From the NCBI GenBank assembly GCA_021234155.1, contig JAJEKV010000001.1, positions 15,368,245-15,432,244 of the forward strand: a DNA stretch of 64,000 bases, read 5' to 3'. Shown here piece after piece: positions 30,894 through 41,701 of this stretch. The notes under the pieces are model-generated. The model made no database searches. It was not told the DNA's origin and worked only from the letters and a program-made list of their open reading frames with translations. Position 1 is the stretch's first letter. Each line of letters opens with the position of its first letter. The DNA comes from Isoetes taiwanensis (lineage: Eukaryota > Streptophyta > Lycopodiopsida > Isoetales > Isoetaceae). The position numbers and the translations under genes were made by a program.

Positions 30894-31777
30894 CTAATAA
30901 ACCCAAGCTCGAAAGCAATTCCCCGAGTCGCTTTTGAGCTCTATTAATTCCGGGATGCTCATCCTGTAAGGTGCCTTGCTGGTAGGCTTAGCATCTGGAG
31001 CTAATGTGATCTCACATTCCACATCCCTATAAGGTGGTAGCTGCCGGATTTCATCCGGGAATACATCCTTAAATTCTGAGATGAGCCTTGCTACTGGCTT
31101 GGGGAACTGATTCCCCTCTTGATCGCTTCCATTCTGCTTAATGGGCTCAATTGCCTCTAACCTCAAAATATAATCCACCTTATTTCTTTCTATACTTTTC
31201 TTTAGCTGCTTCAAAGAAATACACTGCATAGAAGAGGCTGCCTTCTTACCTTTCACTATGAATTTGGTGCCGTCCGGTGCCGCCATGGCGACTTTCGCTA
31301 TGGGGTCACAATCAATCATGGCTTTGGCTGGCTTCAAGAATTCCATTCCCACTATAAGGTCATACCTTCCAATTTCCATGACTTCCGCTCCCATCGGCCA
31401 CTTACTTCCACTAAGGTCTATGTCGAACGTGATCCTCCTCCCCTTAGTGTGCCGAATGGCGCCGTTTGCCATAGCAACTGGCCTTGGCTTAGACTTCAAT
31501 ACCTTATTCTTCATTAGGGCAGCCAGCCTAGGAGAGGCAAAGTTATGAGAACTACCTGTGTCTATGAGGACTACATATGGATTGCTATCTATGATTCCAT
31601 CACCGCAATGATCGCCGACCGATTTTCAATATCACCTGATTCAATGTTTGCACATATGTGGCACTCACCATCTATGAAGTCCTTGGCCTCATGCTGGTCG
31701 TCGTCCTCATCCACTTCAGTTGGTGAATCCCAATTCATAAGCTCGCCAAGGTCACCGCGATGATGACGAATGGGCAA
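30894..31777 (-). pseudogene. chromovirus B aspartic protease and RT entry, one frameshift
   Basis: At 31777-31589 the acidic pre-protease linker is read (LGELMNWDSPTEVDEDDD, FIDGECHICANIE). After a small frame change the active site [19 protein letters not shown] lies at about 31525-31585. From 31514 onward KPRPVAMANGAIRHTKGRR, MEIGRYDLIVGMEFLKPAKA and FKDVFPDEIRQLPPYRDVEC are open. The DTGSSHNF motif is the catalytic aspartate loop of Ty3/gypsy proteases. The frame breaks again near 30894 at the N-terminal RT finger. Confidence 0.85.
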
Positions 31778-32250
31778 TCATGTGTTCGTGCCCCCGGGCC
31801 GGAAGCACCAAACATAGCTTCTTCTCGATACACTCCCTCTTCTTCTTTCGTCAAAGTTATCTAGGATACGCTTTAGCACATCGCCTCCCGATGCATTCTC
31901 GGGCTTACGGTCCCCAAAGGTCTTACCTCGAAATTCTTCCCCGCCGCCGGCCTCCCGATGGCGTAGGCCGGCGATTGCTTACTCGTACGCGCCCTTTGGT
32001 AATCGCCTCGCTTTACCCCCGGCGGCCGACTGTTTCTCTGCTGGAGTTGATGGTGCTTTCTCCAAACTTATTGCTTTGTCTTCGCCTCTCGCGAATCGAC
32101 CTTTGGGTTGATTGCTCTAACAAGCCTCTTGATATTACCGCTCAACCCTCAATGTAGGTATCAACCGCTTGCCTTTTCTCGATACTCGAACATGGAGCCT
32201 GAGCCGCATAAATTCCTCTGTATACTTTGCTACTGACAATGTACCCTGGT
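31778..32250 (-). other. degraded gag C-terminal region (B, right)
   Basis: This should hold the C-terminal gag segment and zinc knuckle. Only scattered phrases in changing frames are legible, such as KLIPTLRVERxYQEAC. The sequence is unusually CG-rich, with short-tract differences from the A gag. No knuckle could be read out. Confidence 0.4.
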
Positions 32251-33027
32251 TCAACCTATAGAACTGCTGGATCTGCCTGCTAGTGTGCGATCTTGGCACA
32301 TAGTGCTTGCGGAAAGCTTTGCTGAAGGTCTTGAATCAAGCAAATCGCTTTTTCTTTTGAGCTTGTTAGACTTGGCATAGCCTTTCCACCAGATTCTAGC
32401 TGCTCCTATCAAGTTTGCTGTAGCAACTTTCCCTATGTCCTTGTCCTTCATGCTATAAGAGTTGCCAAATTCCTCCATTTCGTCAAGCCATGCTTCTACC
32501 TCCATGCCTGACCTATCCTTTCCCCGAAACTCACCCAACTTCCTAGTCTTCCACACATTGCTCATAGCACCGTCAAACCTTCTTCCCGATAGTCATCTGC
32601 CTTCCTTGCCCCTCGCTCTTACCTCGTGGAGTGTCGATTCACTTTCTCGAGCTAGAACTGTCTTGGGTGTGCGAAGTGTCCGATGAATTGGAGCTAGGTG
32701 GTGTTAGACTCCTTCTGTTTCTCCTTTTCCTTTTCCTGTCTCTGACATTTCCTTGGTTGTCCTGCCCCTCCTGCTGTGGGCCTTCCTCAATGCCTTGCTG
32801 AGGTAGTGGTGGAGGTGGAGGTGGTGCAGACGCATATTCTTGGGCATTCATCAATGGGGTGGCCCAATGGATCAGCTGTTGCATCTGATTCCTCATTTGG
32901 ACGAGCCTTGCGTTGACTGCTTCCGGTGTCATTTCCTCGTTGACATCTTGATCACGTCCAAATAGGTTCCTTGGTACCCACTGATGTTGTCGGCCCTGGC
33001 CTTGGGAACCTGAGCCGATGTTCCTTG
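32251..33027 (-). pseudogene. chromovirus B gag, right unit
   Basis: Starting after the CCTTGCAG border at 33028 it reads RNIGSGSQGQGRQHQ, then EEMTPEAVNARLVQMRNQMQ, QLIHWATPLMNAQEYASAPP and RDRKRKRRNRRSLTPPSSNS. After a frameshift at about 32600 comes the retrotransposon gag core: GKDRSGMEVEAWLDEMEEFG, NSYSMKDKDIGKVATANLIG, AARIWWKGYAKSNKL. The last blocks match PF03732-type gag. The C-terminus is degraded from 32251 leftwards. It would build the particle that encloses RNA and enzymes. Confidence 0.8.
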
Positions 33028-33254
33028 CTGCAAGGATTGATCATCAATACTTGTTATTTAGTTTACACATGAATTATATTCGTTTACAATTAGTTTGTTG
33101 TTAGATACAAAAGAAATCATGTGAGAATTCCACTTACAAGTCAAGATCATAATAAGTCATTAATATATAGAAGTACATTTTATGAAATACATGATAATAT
33201 CAAAAGAAGATTACTTAATACAATTTAAAACTTGAAAGGAAATCTTATAGCTGA
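33028..33254 (-). other. intron-like segment before gag (B, right)
   Basis: 227 nt, identical or nearly so to 21671-21897, ending in the CCTTGCAG splice-like border on the minus strand. Confidence 0.5.
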
Positions 33255-34787
33255 TCAATGGCCTCCTGAAAGCTTAAAGAAATTCTTCACATCCCTAAAT
33301 CGGAGCCCTTTGCCGAGGTTGCGCAGGATGTTCCTTGTCGATCCTCCCTCGAAAGTGCTCGAGCCATTTCCTGCCCGAGTTCTCGGTGCGCTTGCCGCTA
33401 CTACACGAAAGTGATGCGTCCCTGAGGTGGCCCCTAGCGAAGTCAAGGCAATGGAGCGCTACGGACCTCTTGAAAAGGATGACGTGATCTGCATGGGCGT
33501 ATATCTTTGAGTGCTGCCCGAAGCCCGAGAGTGCTATGAGAAGTGCCACTGATTCTTCCCCCCTTGTACTGAACTCCTTGTGGAAGACTACCATTTGCCC
33601 TTGGCCGAGGGCCGGAAGGTAATAGCGGCGTCGCACCCTTTACCCGCGCTCTCGATCCAAAGGTTCTTCCTTTGTGCCGCTTCCACCGTGAGGGCGCCCA
33701 CCGCCATAAGATCTTCATGATCTCTCCACATGCCGGGTTGCATTGTCCGTTGATGCTACCGACCCTTCCCTCATGCTCCCGCTCGAACGTCCGGCTTTGA
33801 GCTTGGGCCCCTCCCCGGTTTGTACCAGCAGTGCTCAGATCTGCTGAACTCTTCCTCTCGAAATGACAGTTCCCTTGTCGATAGATTTCCTTTATCTGGC
33901 TGGTAGGCTGCTATGTCGACATTGTCTCCCCAAAGATAAGAGTGTCTCTCTCCGCCACCCCCTTGGAATCTCCCCGGTATGAATAGTCGATGAGGTCCGT
34001 GGCTTTTCCCATGCGCTATCATGCCTAGAAGCTCGCCGATTCAAGTCCCCGCTCTCGGCAAGATGACAAGTTGAGGATGTCATTTGCTAGAATGTACTCC
34101 TCTCCGCCGATGACTATCGGTGACAGAGCCGTGATGCCGACCGGTGGCTCTCGTGGGTTCTTTCTGATGTCGCCGCCGTGCCTTGACATGTACCTCTGCA
34201 TTCTTGTTGCCTCCCCGCTCCCCCCACTCGGTTTTGCTCCCCCAACCGCCAGTAGTCTTCGCCGACCGCAGGATCGGGTGCCCCCGACGCCGTGCCATGG
34301 TATTCATATGCGGAGGAATCTATATTGAGGATCTGGTCCCGAGCCCTCCCACGTATCAAGTGGAGCTAAGTCTAAGGGCTGAACGGAAGGTTCCCTACTT
34401 TGTTGATTGACTTATAGTGCATGAAGAGGGCAAGGGTCGTTCGAGATGAAAGGTACCTATGCCTATTATGTCCGGCAGTCATGTAATCCGGCATGGTCCT
34501 AGTCCTATCCCATAGCCGCTTCTTGCCTTTGGATCCTCCCATCTCTCGACCTAAAGGCTTGGGTGAGTGTCTCAAGAGAAACCCAATTCCCCCCCTAGGG
34601 GTAGTCTAACTTCCCAAGGTAGGACCTGTTGGTCGTATTGGCACATGATATCTGTGTAGTATGGTGTTTTAGACAGAGTTGCATGAAGATCAAACAAGCG
34701 GTCAAACACAGAGAAGGCTTGCTCAAGAGGGAAGTCGATGGATATGGCTTGCAAATTGTACCATCTCTCAAAGTTGCTGGGCGCCAT
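33255..34787 (-). pseudogene. ORF2 (B, right unit): unrecognised protein, frameshifted
   Basis: The ATG at 34787 gives MAPSNFERWYNLQAISIDFP, then LEQAFSVFDRLFDLHATLSK, TPYYTDIMCQYDQQVLPWEV. The middle (34572-33650) is badly frameshifted: MPDYMTAGHNRHRYLSS and the GEEY block are still recognisable. The C-terminal core is readable in pieces (RYYLPALGQGQMVVFHKEFS, LLIALSGFGQHSK, ALHCLDFARGHLRDAS, RNLGKGLRFRDVKNFF). It supplies the best N-terminus of the ORF2 family, whereas the left copy supplies the best C-terminus. Between them a protein of about 508 residues is evident. No known domain is recognised. Confidence 0.65.
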
Positions 34788-34894
34788 TAAGCAAGGAAGG
34801 GTGTAGAAAATGGTTTGCAAAGATCGCTGAGGGATCGTAAAATCGCCTAAGTGGCTCGAAGCAATTTGCTGAGAAAAAATGACAAATGAGGCCC

Positions 34895-34901
34895 TTTTAT
34901 A
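34895..34901 (-). promoter_or_regulatory. TATA box of ORF2 (B, right)
   Basis: TATAAAA on the minus strand, 108 nt before the ORF2 ATG, same context as the left copy (CTATAAAAGGGCC). Confidence 0.6.
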
Positions 34902-35080
34902 GACTATGGTTGACCTCTGGATTCGTGGCAAAAGGTACCTACATAGGAAGGCCTTGGTTCTATGGCTATGGGTGTCCAAATGAGCTACCATGAAGTGCAA
35001 ATCTAAGCAAAACAAAGCAAAAAACACTACATGGTAGTTGGTTTGGCTGAATTTGGCTAATTTGGGTCGAAAAGGCCTCC

Positions 35081-35339
35081 GGTGAATCCCTCGAACGCCT
35101 CCAGATCGCTAACGCATACGCGTTTGGCGCGGTCTCACCCGGTTGGCCGATTTTGGAGCCAATTTTGGTCAAATTTGAGAGTTTGAAGATGCTAACATGG
35201 CTAATTGGATCAATTCTAACCTAACTAGCAACTTATTTTGAACAAAACTGACACCTAAAAGCATAATTTCGGGCACCCAATGAATCCGCATGAACGCCAT
35301 GGCCGTCAGGACGCAGAGGCCATTGGCGCGGTCTCACCC
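35081..35339. promoter_or_regulatory. paired hairpins upstream of ORF2 (B, right), eroded
   Basis: Counterparts of 23720-23984: about 35081-35140 and 35272-35339. The right arms GCGCGGTCTCACCC are intact in both. The left arms and CG-rich interior differ by many small indels from the left unit, while flanking AT-rich sequence is unchanged. Confidence 0.6.
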
Positions 35340-35578
35340 GGTTGCCCCGATTTTTTGCTTTTTGGATGATTTTTTTGCCAAAAATTTCGTTGTAGTCATG
35401 ATTTCTAGGGTATTCCTAAGCATGTTATAAAGAATTCTACTACAATTGGGTTTAATTTCCTAGATTTCAGGCATCCAACATTTTTCTATTTACAGAGGAA
35501 AATAACTTTTATATTAATAAGAAAACACAATTACATGAAAATTTTAATCCTCTAACAAAATTTACGAAAATTGAGGGC

Positions 35579-36693
35579 CTAGGGCCTCTCCCTGCGAATT
35601 CTCCGTGCTAAATGAATGTCCTTCGGCATGAGGGTAACTCTCTTAGCATGGATCGCACAGAGGTTCCCTTCCTCAAAGAGCTGCACCAGCTCTGCTTCAG
35701 CGGCCTCTTGCAGGGCCCGGGTCATTAGAGGGGTGACCCTATAATCGGTCCGGAACTCCTGCATAATTTCCCTAAGGAGACGCTCGAAGGGCGCCTTCCT
35801 TATAAGGAGATTGGTGCACATTTGAAAGTGCTTTATCTCCCTAAACACCCGGGCGTGCACACTGTTCGGCCCGTGGTGAACCCTTTGAGTTTTTCGGTCT
35901 AGGTGGGGGTGGCTTAGGCTGGTTTTCTTGACCTGCCTCCCTCCCGCGACCCGCTTTGCACCTCGGCGCCCGATTACCGGTCATTGTACCTCGTCCGGCG
36001 GGAGGTACTCTTGGTATACCTTCATTTTGCGCATGAATTCACGATCCTGGCGGAGCGTGAATTCCCGTTCTCCCACCTTCTGCTTCTTGACCTGCTTTGG
36101 TGGCTCCGGCCACTTAGGGTAAGGTGGTCTCGCGTCGGGGCCCTGCTGCTCCTCCTCCTCCTCGCCGTCTCCCCCTTCCTGTACCTCCTCCTCTTCATGA
36201 TGCTCTTCAATAACGCAGCAGGTTTGGCGTGGTGCATGGTTCTTCTCTTGGTCCTTCTCTCCTGCCGCCTCAGCTCCCGCTCGCGCTCCCTCTTCTTTCT
36301 AGCAGCCTTCTCCTCCGGCCACTCTGCGACTTTCTCCTTGCCCTTCTTCTTTGGTGCTGAAGGGCCCGCCTCTTGAGTTTGGTGCTGCTGCTGCTGCCCG
36401 CCCACCTGCTCCTTGACCTGCTCTTCCATCTCCGTGTCCGACAGAGGCCCAAAGTGGCGGGATTCGCCAGTTCTCTGGGAGCCTGCTGGCGAAGAGCTGC
36501 TGCTGGGGCTCGGTGCACTCTCTTCGGCGTCGTGGAAGGTGTCGCCGCTGCTGCTGGAGGGAAGCTCCTCCTCTCCTGGCTTCAGTCGAAGGTGCTCAGG
36601 AACCTTCTTGACATGTCGTCCTGCTGCTGCTTGCGCCATTGAGAGGGTGGGGCACTCGTTATACTTCCTCGCTGTTTGTTTGGTTCGAGCCAT
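35579..36693 (-). pseudogene. ORF1 (B, right unit): histone H3-like protein, best copy
   Basis: The ATG at 36693 starts MARTKQTARKYNECPTLSMA: the H3 tail through K9, with S10 changed to Y. A linker of roughly 270 residues follows (Ser/Pro, acidic, then basic RKKRERERELRRQERRTKRR, a likely nuclear signal). The frame breaks around 36020-35861. The last 93 codons are open and are a complete H3 fold: [89 protein letters not shown], stop. Against plant H3 from residue 47 it aligns over 89 positions without gaps, about two thirds identical by eye. Positions K64, C110, H113, K115 and K122 are kept; K56 is M and K79 is R. Loop 1 has canonical H3 length, unlike typical CENH3. Length is about 370 residues versus 135 for H3. 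Confidence 0.85.
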
Positions 36694-36780
36694 GTCTTAC
36701 GGTTCAGGAAATGGGTGACGTAAGGCTGATCAAGAGAGAGATGGTGGTGAAAATGGTTGGAGAGAGAATGAGGTGTCAGA

Positions 36781-36788
36781 TATTTAAA
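36781..36788 (-). promoter_or_regulatory. TATA-like box of ORF1 (B, right)
   Basis: TTTAAATA on the minus strand 88 nt upstream of the ORF1 ATG, identical to the left unit. The leader 36694-37259 is otherwise AT-rich, with no further feature seen. Confidence 0.5.
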
Positions 36789-37259
36789 AAGGAGGGTCCC
36801 TAGGAATATTCTCCCACCATAATTACCCTTATTTATTAGCCTCCCTTATTAATTATCCAGTATTTAGTAATTATTTAATTATTAAGGTGTGTATTATTCC
36901 TATATTAATTCGTATTTATACTTAAAAATTTTCGAATTCCCTAATGGTTTGAAGTGCTAATTATGGATTTGCGCCATTTTTCACTCGGGTCTCCGATTGG
37001 CATGATTCTTCGACCCATTTTAGGTGAAATTTGATGCAGATACATAATTTCCACTCCAATTTTACTAAAAGATGAATTCGACTCATTCATTTCTTCGTCT
37101 AACACTTAAGCTAATTTCGGACCCACTACCTAAGAGAAAAATTTTTTTCCCTTATTTTCGAGGTTCGATGGTGGAAATTTTTATTTCACACCCCTATAAG
37201 CTTGTTAGACTACTTTCAAGGTTATGGTCAGTGCTAGTTCCTGGTCAACCAAGAACATG

Positions 37260-37271
37260 GCTCTGATACCA
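37260..37271 (-). other. chromovirus B primer binding site, right unit
   Basis: The minus strand reads TGGTATCAGAGC, the perfect initiator-Met PBS, one base from the LTR end. Confidence 0.9.
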
Positions 37272-37272
37272 T

Positions 37273-38915
37273 TGTGACGCCCCAAACTAAACATACGGGC
37301 GGCTACCGGATACTCGGCGAAAATCCCCATCCGGCTCATCGGCCAAGCGCGGGTTCTTCGCCTACCCCCCCGCACTCTAAGGTGACCCTAGTGCGGGAGG
37401 GGACAAGGTGTCTTGACGCGCCCTTCCCCTATGGGCTCCTATAACAGCGGAAGCGATAAACATGTCAGAACTAGCATCAACAATACAAATACTACCTCGA
37501 AGGGTAGTCCATCCCATATCCACAAGTGCAAAGAACATAATCACATACCATAAAACATGAGAGCTCCTACCCGTGGCTCCGGCACACAAAGGAGGTCGAC
37601 CGACCGGATAGGCCTCCCGATAGAGCGCACCGAAGTCATAACAATGGCGGGGCTGGCATAAGATAATGGCTAGGGTTGACCACTCCATCCGCCCCTCCTG
37701 TGCATACTTTGCAGATGGGCTAGATCAGGCTCTGGCATGACTCTAACCTTCCGGATACGCAATCCCATGGCATCACCCATCGGGACTACTCCAGGTTGCA
37801 TCTCCCTGGTCCGTCGAGGTAGGAAGGGTTGCATCCCCCCTTCCCGGGGTCTAGAGGCTCCACGGGCGGCTAGAGAATCGTGGCGACACACGATTCATAC
37901 CCGACTGAACCCCCCAAAACAAGAGCCAAGCTGACACTTGCAACTCTTGAGAGGCAGGGCAACACCTTCGCCCCAAGAGGTGTCGGACCCATGCCCGGCC
38001 CACACGAAGTGACCGACCATAAGCCTAGCCCACTATGGGATCCCCCTCAGTAGCCCCCCCGGCCGCGGGATCCTCCCTCCATCTTGCCTCTAGCCCCGTT
38101 GTGTGGTGCTGAGTCACATCATAGCCTCCACAGCCCGGTGGGTTCCTATGCACAGGCCGCATCTAATAGGAACTAAGGGATCTACACTAGGAGCATACTA
38201 CATATGGCTCTAGGTCTCTACCCCCTTCCCAACACAAGAGGAACAAACATGATCAACCATCATCACATAATCATCATGAACAATATCATATGAACATCTT
38301 AACCTAATCATACATATCTAACTATTAGTTAGGGTTCCTTGATTAGGGTTCAAGATGTTCAACACAGGTTCTAGGGTGGCTCTACTCTAGCTACGAAATA
38401 CTAACCCATCTGGAGTGCTAACTCCCAGATGAACTAATATGAACTCTACTCAACCTACCTCCTCCAGAAGCGCTTCCTCCCATCCCTGGCGTCTCCATGC
38501 TCCTTGGAGTGGCTCGAAGACTTGCTCCCTCTACGATCCTACACACCTTCCAGGGGCTGCTGCTCCAGGCTAGGCTGTAATGAACGATGCTCGAAACGGG
38601 GTTTCGAGCACGTAGATGAGAGTTCAGGTGCTAGGTCAAGGAAATGGGTCTAGGGTTAGGGTTAGAGCTAATATAGGTGTGGGTCCACATGGGATGCCAC
38701 GTGGCACCACTAAGATGAGGCCGTGTGGCGGTTGCCCAATAGGATAAGGCCATGTGGAAATGGGCCTTGTCCTAAGGTTATCTAAGTTAAACAATTACTT
38801 AGATGTGCACCCCTTGCCACTTATCCAAGGCATACAAGGCTACCTAGGTAGACTTGTATGGTGACGGGTCCAGGAATATACGTATTTATGGCGTATATTC
38901 CCCTGGAATGTCACA
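37273..38915 (-). repeat. chromovirus B 5' LTR of the right unit
   Basis: 1643 bp with TGTGACG...GTCACA ends, collinear with 25749-27379. Differences cluster in GC-rich spots; for example the segment after ATACGGG near the PBS end differs by several indels. It directly abuts element A sequence at 38916. Confidence 0.9.
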
Positions 38916-40244
38916 AGTGCAGCACTAGCAGAATTGGGAGATTGGGACACTCTGTCTGACGACGACGGCGAGGAAGCCCGCGACTACATTCAGGGTGAGT
39001 GTCATATCTTTGCCGATACAGAGCAAGCAGAGAGCCAGTATAAAGTAATTTCCACAGTAGGAAAGGCCAAGACCAAGTCCTTCATAGTCTTGATAGACTC
39101 AGGAAGTAGCCATAACTTTGCATCCTCCAGAATGGTTCAAATGTTGAAGTTGAAAACACTAAAGTCAAAGCCAAGGCCCGTCGTCTTAGCAAGTGGAGCA
39201 GTAAGGCAGACGGCAGGCAAGAGAATTAACTTCGACATCGACTTGCCAGGGATTAATATCCAAATGGGCGCAGAAGTAATGGGCATTGGCAAGTACGACT
39301 TGATCATAGGAATGGAGTACCTTGGACCAGCAGGGGCCATTATTGATTGTGGAAAGCGGAAGGTGACCTTTCCAACGCCCGACGGCAAAATCATTGAGAT
39401 CACAGGTAAAGAAGTTGTTCCCATCATGCAGTGTATGTCTTCTAAACGGCTGTTCAAGTGCATCAAGAGCGAGCAGGTAGCATACATCTTCAAGCTTGAG
39501 ATTGATGAGCCAGAGTCAGAAGAAAGCAAAGAAGACAAGGTGCTCAGCAAGTTGCCGAAGCAAATAGCTAAGTTGATCACGGAGTTTCATGATCTCTTTC
39601 CAGATGAGATCAAGCAGCTTCCTCCTTACAGGGGAGTCGAGTGTGAGATAGCACTCGAACCAGGAACAAAGCCGACAAGCAAGGCTCCATACAGAATGAC
39701 GACGCAGGAGTTGACGGAGCTGAAGAAGCAGTTACAGGAGTTGCTCGACCTAGGCTTCATTAGACCTAGTGTCTCGCCATTTGGAGCGCCCATTCTCTTT
39801 GTAAAGAAGAAGGATGGCAGTTTAAGGATGTGCATAGACTATAGGCAGTTAAACAAGCACACAATTAAGAACAAGTATGCGCTCCCCAGATCAGATGACT
39901 TGATGGATCAACTCCAAGGTGCAAAGGTCTTCTCCAAAATTGACTTAAGGTCAGGTTATCATCAGATCAGGATAAAGGAAGAAGATATCCATAAGACCGC
40001 CTTCAGAACGTGGTATGGGCATTATGAGTTCATGGTAATGCCTTTCGGATTATCGAATGCCCCCGCGACGTTCATGAGGCTCATGAACGACATCTTCAGG
40101 GAGTTTTTAGACACCTTTGTGATTGTATTCTTTGACGACATTTTAGTGTATAGCAGATCCCTTAAAGAACACGCACCAGTTGTACGCCAAGTTGTCGAAG
40201 TGTCACTTCACAACGGAGAGGGTAGAATACCTAAGGGCATGTGA
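38916..40244 (+). pseudogene. chromovirus A protease and reverse transcriptase
   Basis: 436 open codons from 38934. The acidic linker ([20 protein letters not shown]) is followed by the protease loop [38 protein letters not shown] and [60 protein letters not shown] and [14 protein letters not shown]. After KEHA a deletion of about 30 bp removes the start of the connection and shifts the frame, so this ORF ends in an artefactual tail at 40244. The true continuation resumes at 40241 in another frame. R-to-W in FRTWYGHYE also differs from the other A copy. Catalytic residues are intact. Confidence 0.9.
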
Positions 40245-41701
40245 TATCAGCAGAAGGAATTTCGACGGATCCTGCCAAGATTGAAGCAGTGATTCAGTGG
40301 CCGGCACCGAAGAATGTGCATGAGGTCAGAAGTTTTCTCGGGCTAGCAGGGTACTACAGAAAGTTTGTGAAGAACTTTGCCAAGATAGCGGCTCCGTTAA
40401 CAGACTTGACGAGGGCGGAGAAGGTGAAAGATTGGGCAGAGCATTGGCACAAGAAAGCCCAAGCGGGGTTTGAATTGTTGAAAGAAGCTTTAACAACCGC
40501 CCCAGTCCTAACCCTGCCGGACCCAGAGAAGGATAAGCTTGTAGCGACAGATGCGAGTAAGATAGCTACAGGTGCAGTGCTCATGCAAGAAGAGCGTGTG
40601 GTAGCATATGATTCCAGGAAGATGAACGACGCCGAAACGCGCCACCCCACGTATGATCAGGAATTGCTTGCGGTTGTCAGGGCATTAAGAATTTGGAGGC
40701 ATTACCTTTTGGGAAGGAAGTTCCAACTGGATACAGATCATCAAAGCCTCCAGTATGTATTCACGCAACCACACCTCAACCTGAGGCAGAGAAGGTGGAT
40801 GGAGTTCCTTGAAGAGTATGACTTTGATATAGTCTACAAGCCAGGGAAGCTCAATGTGGTAACAGATGCGCTTTCAAGGCATCCCCTGACAACTAGAGTG
40901 CATTGCAATGCAATTTCGACGCTCTCCAGCAACTTTGGTAAGAAGATTGAAGAGTCCTTGCCAACGGATGTGGAATTCAGGGAAGTATGGGCGAGTCTCT
41001 CTAGGGAGGCTAGAACAGATAAAGAGCGGGAAGCCTTTAAACATTATAAGAAGGAAGGCAACCTGTTATACCATAAGAACAAGTTGTGCGTGCCCGAATC
41101 ATCAGGTGTAAGGAAATTGATCCTCCATGACACGCACAACAGCCCAATAGCTGGCCGTGCGGGATTCATGAAAACATATTTCAAAGTGCGCAGCAGCTAT
41201 TATTGGTCAGGAATGAAGAAGCAAGTAGCTCGCTACATCAAGGAATGTCAGCTATGTCAGCAGACGAAGGCAGAGCAGCTTCGAATTCCAGGAGCATTAG
41301 AGCCATTAGCGGTGCCAAACGCTAAGTGGGAGGTGATCAGCATGGATTTCATCACATGGCTTCCAAGAATAATAAGAGGAAAGGATGCCTTGATGGTAGT
41401 GGTCGACAAGTTGTCAAAGATGGCACATTTTGTGCCTTGCAGGACCACAGATACGGCTATGGATACAGCAAAGCTCTTCACCAAAGAGATCTTCAGGCTT
41501 CATGGCATGTCAAGGGAGATTATCTCCAACAGGGATCCGAAGTTTATGAGTGCCTTCTGGCAAGACCTCTTTGCGACCATTCAGACGAAACTATCCATGA
41601 GCACGGCGTATCATCCTCAAACGGATAGCCAAACGGAGCGGACCAACAGGATTTTGGAAGACATGCTACGAAACTATGTCTGGAATAAGCAAGGTACGTG
41701 A
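40241..41701 (+). pseudogene. chromovirus A RT thumb, RNase H and integrase
   Basis: 486 open codons: [39 protein letters not shown], RNase H ([53 protein letters not shown]), then integrase with HHCC ([20 protein letters not shown] with the second H changed to R, CQLCQQTK) and core D in [12 protein letters not shown] in [16 protein letters not shown] (usual SDRD is SNRD), E in [19 protein letters not shown] at 41699-41701 replaces the tryptophan of MWEEF and ends the frame. Two integrase changes and the stop mean this copy is dead. Confidence 0.9.

Larger units (their letters stand above)
21393..38915 (-). mobile_element. chromovirus B: two tandem units sharing one LTR
   Basis: On the minus strand from right to left: LTR (37273-38915), PBS, ORF1, ORF2, gag, pol, PPT, LTR (25749-27379), PBS, ORF1, ORF2, start of gag, break at 21393. 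The structure LTR-internal-LTR-internal is what unequal recombination between LTRs produces. The second unit lost its gag-pol and outer LTR, together with about 40 bp of host element A. AT-rich parts of the two units are almost identical, so the duplication is recent. Confidence 0.85.
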
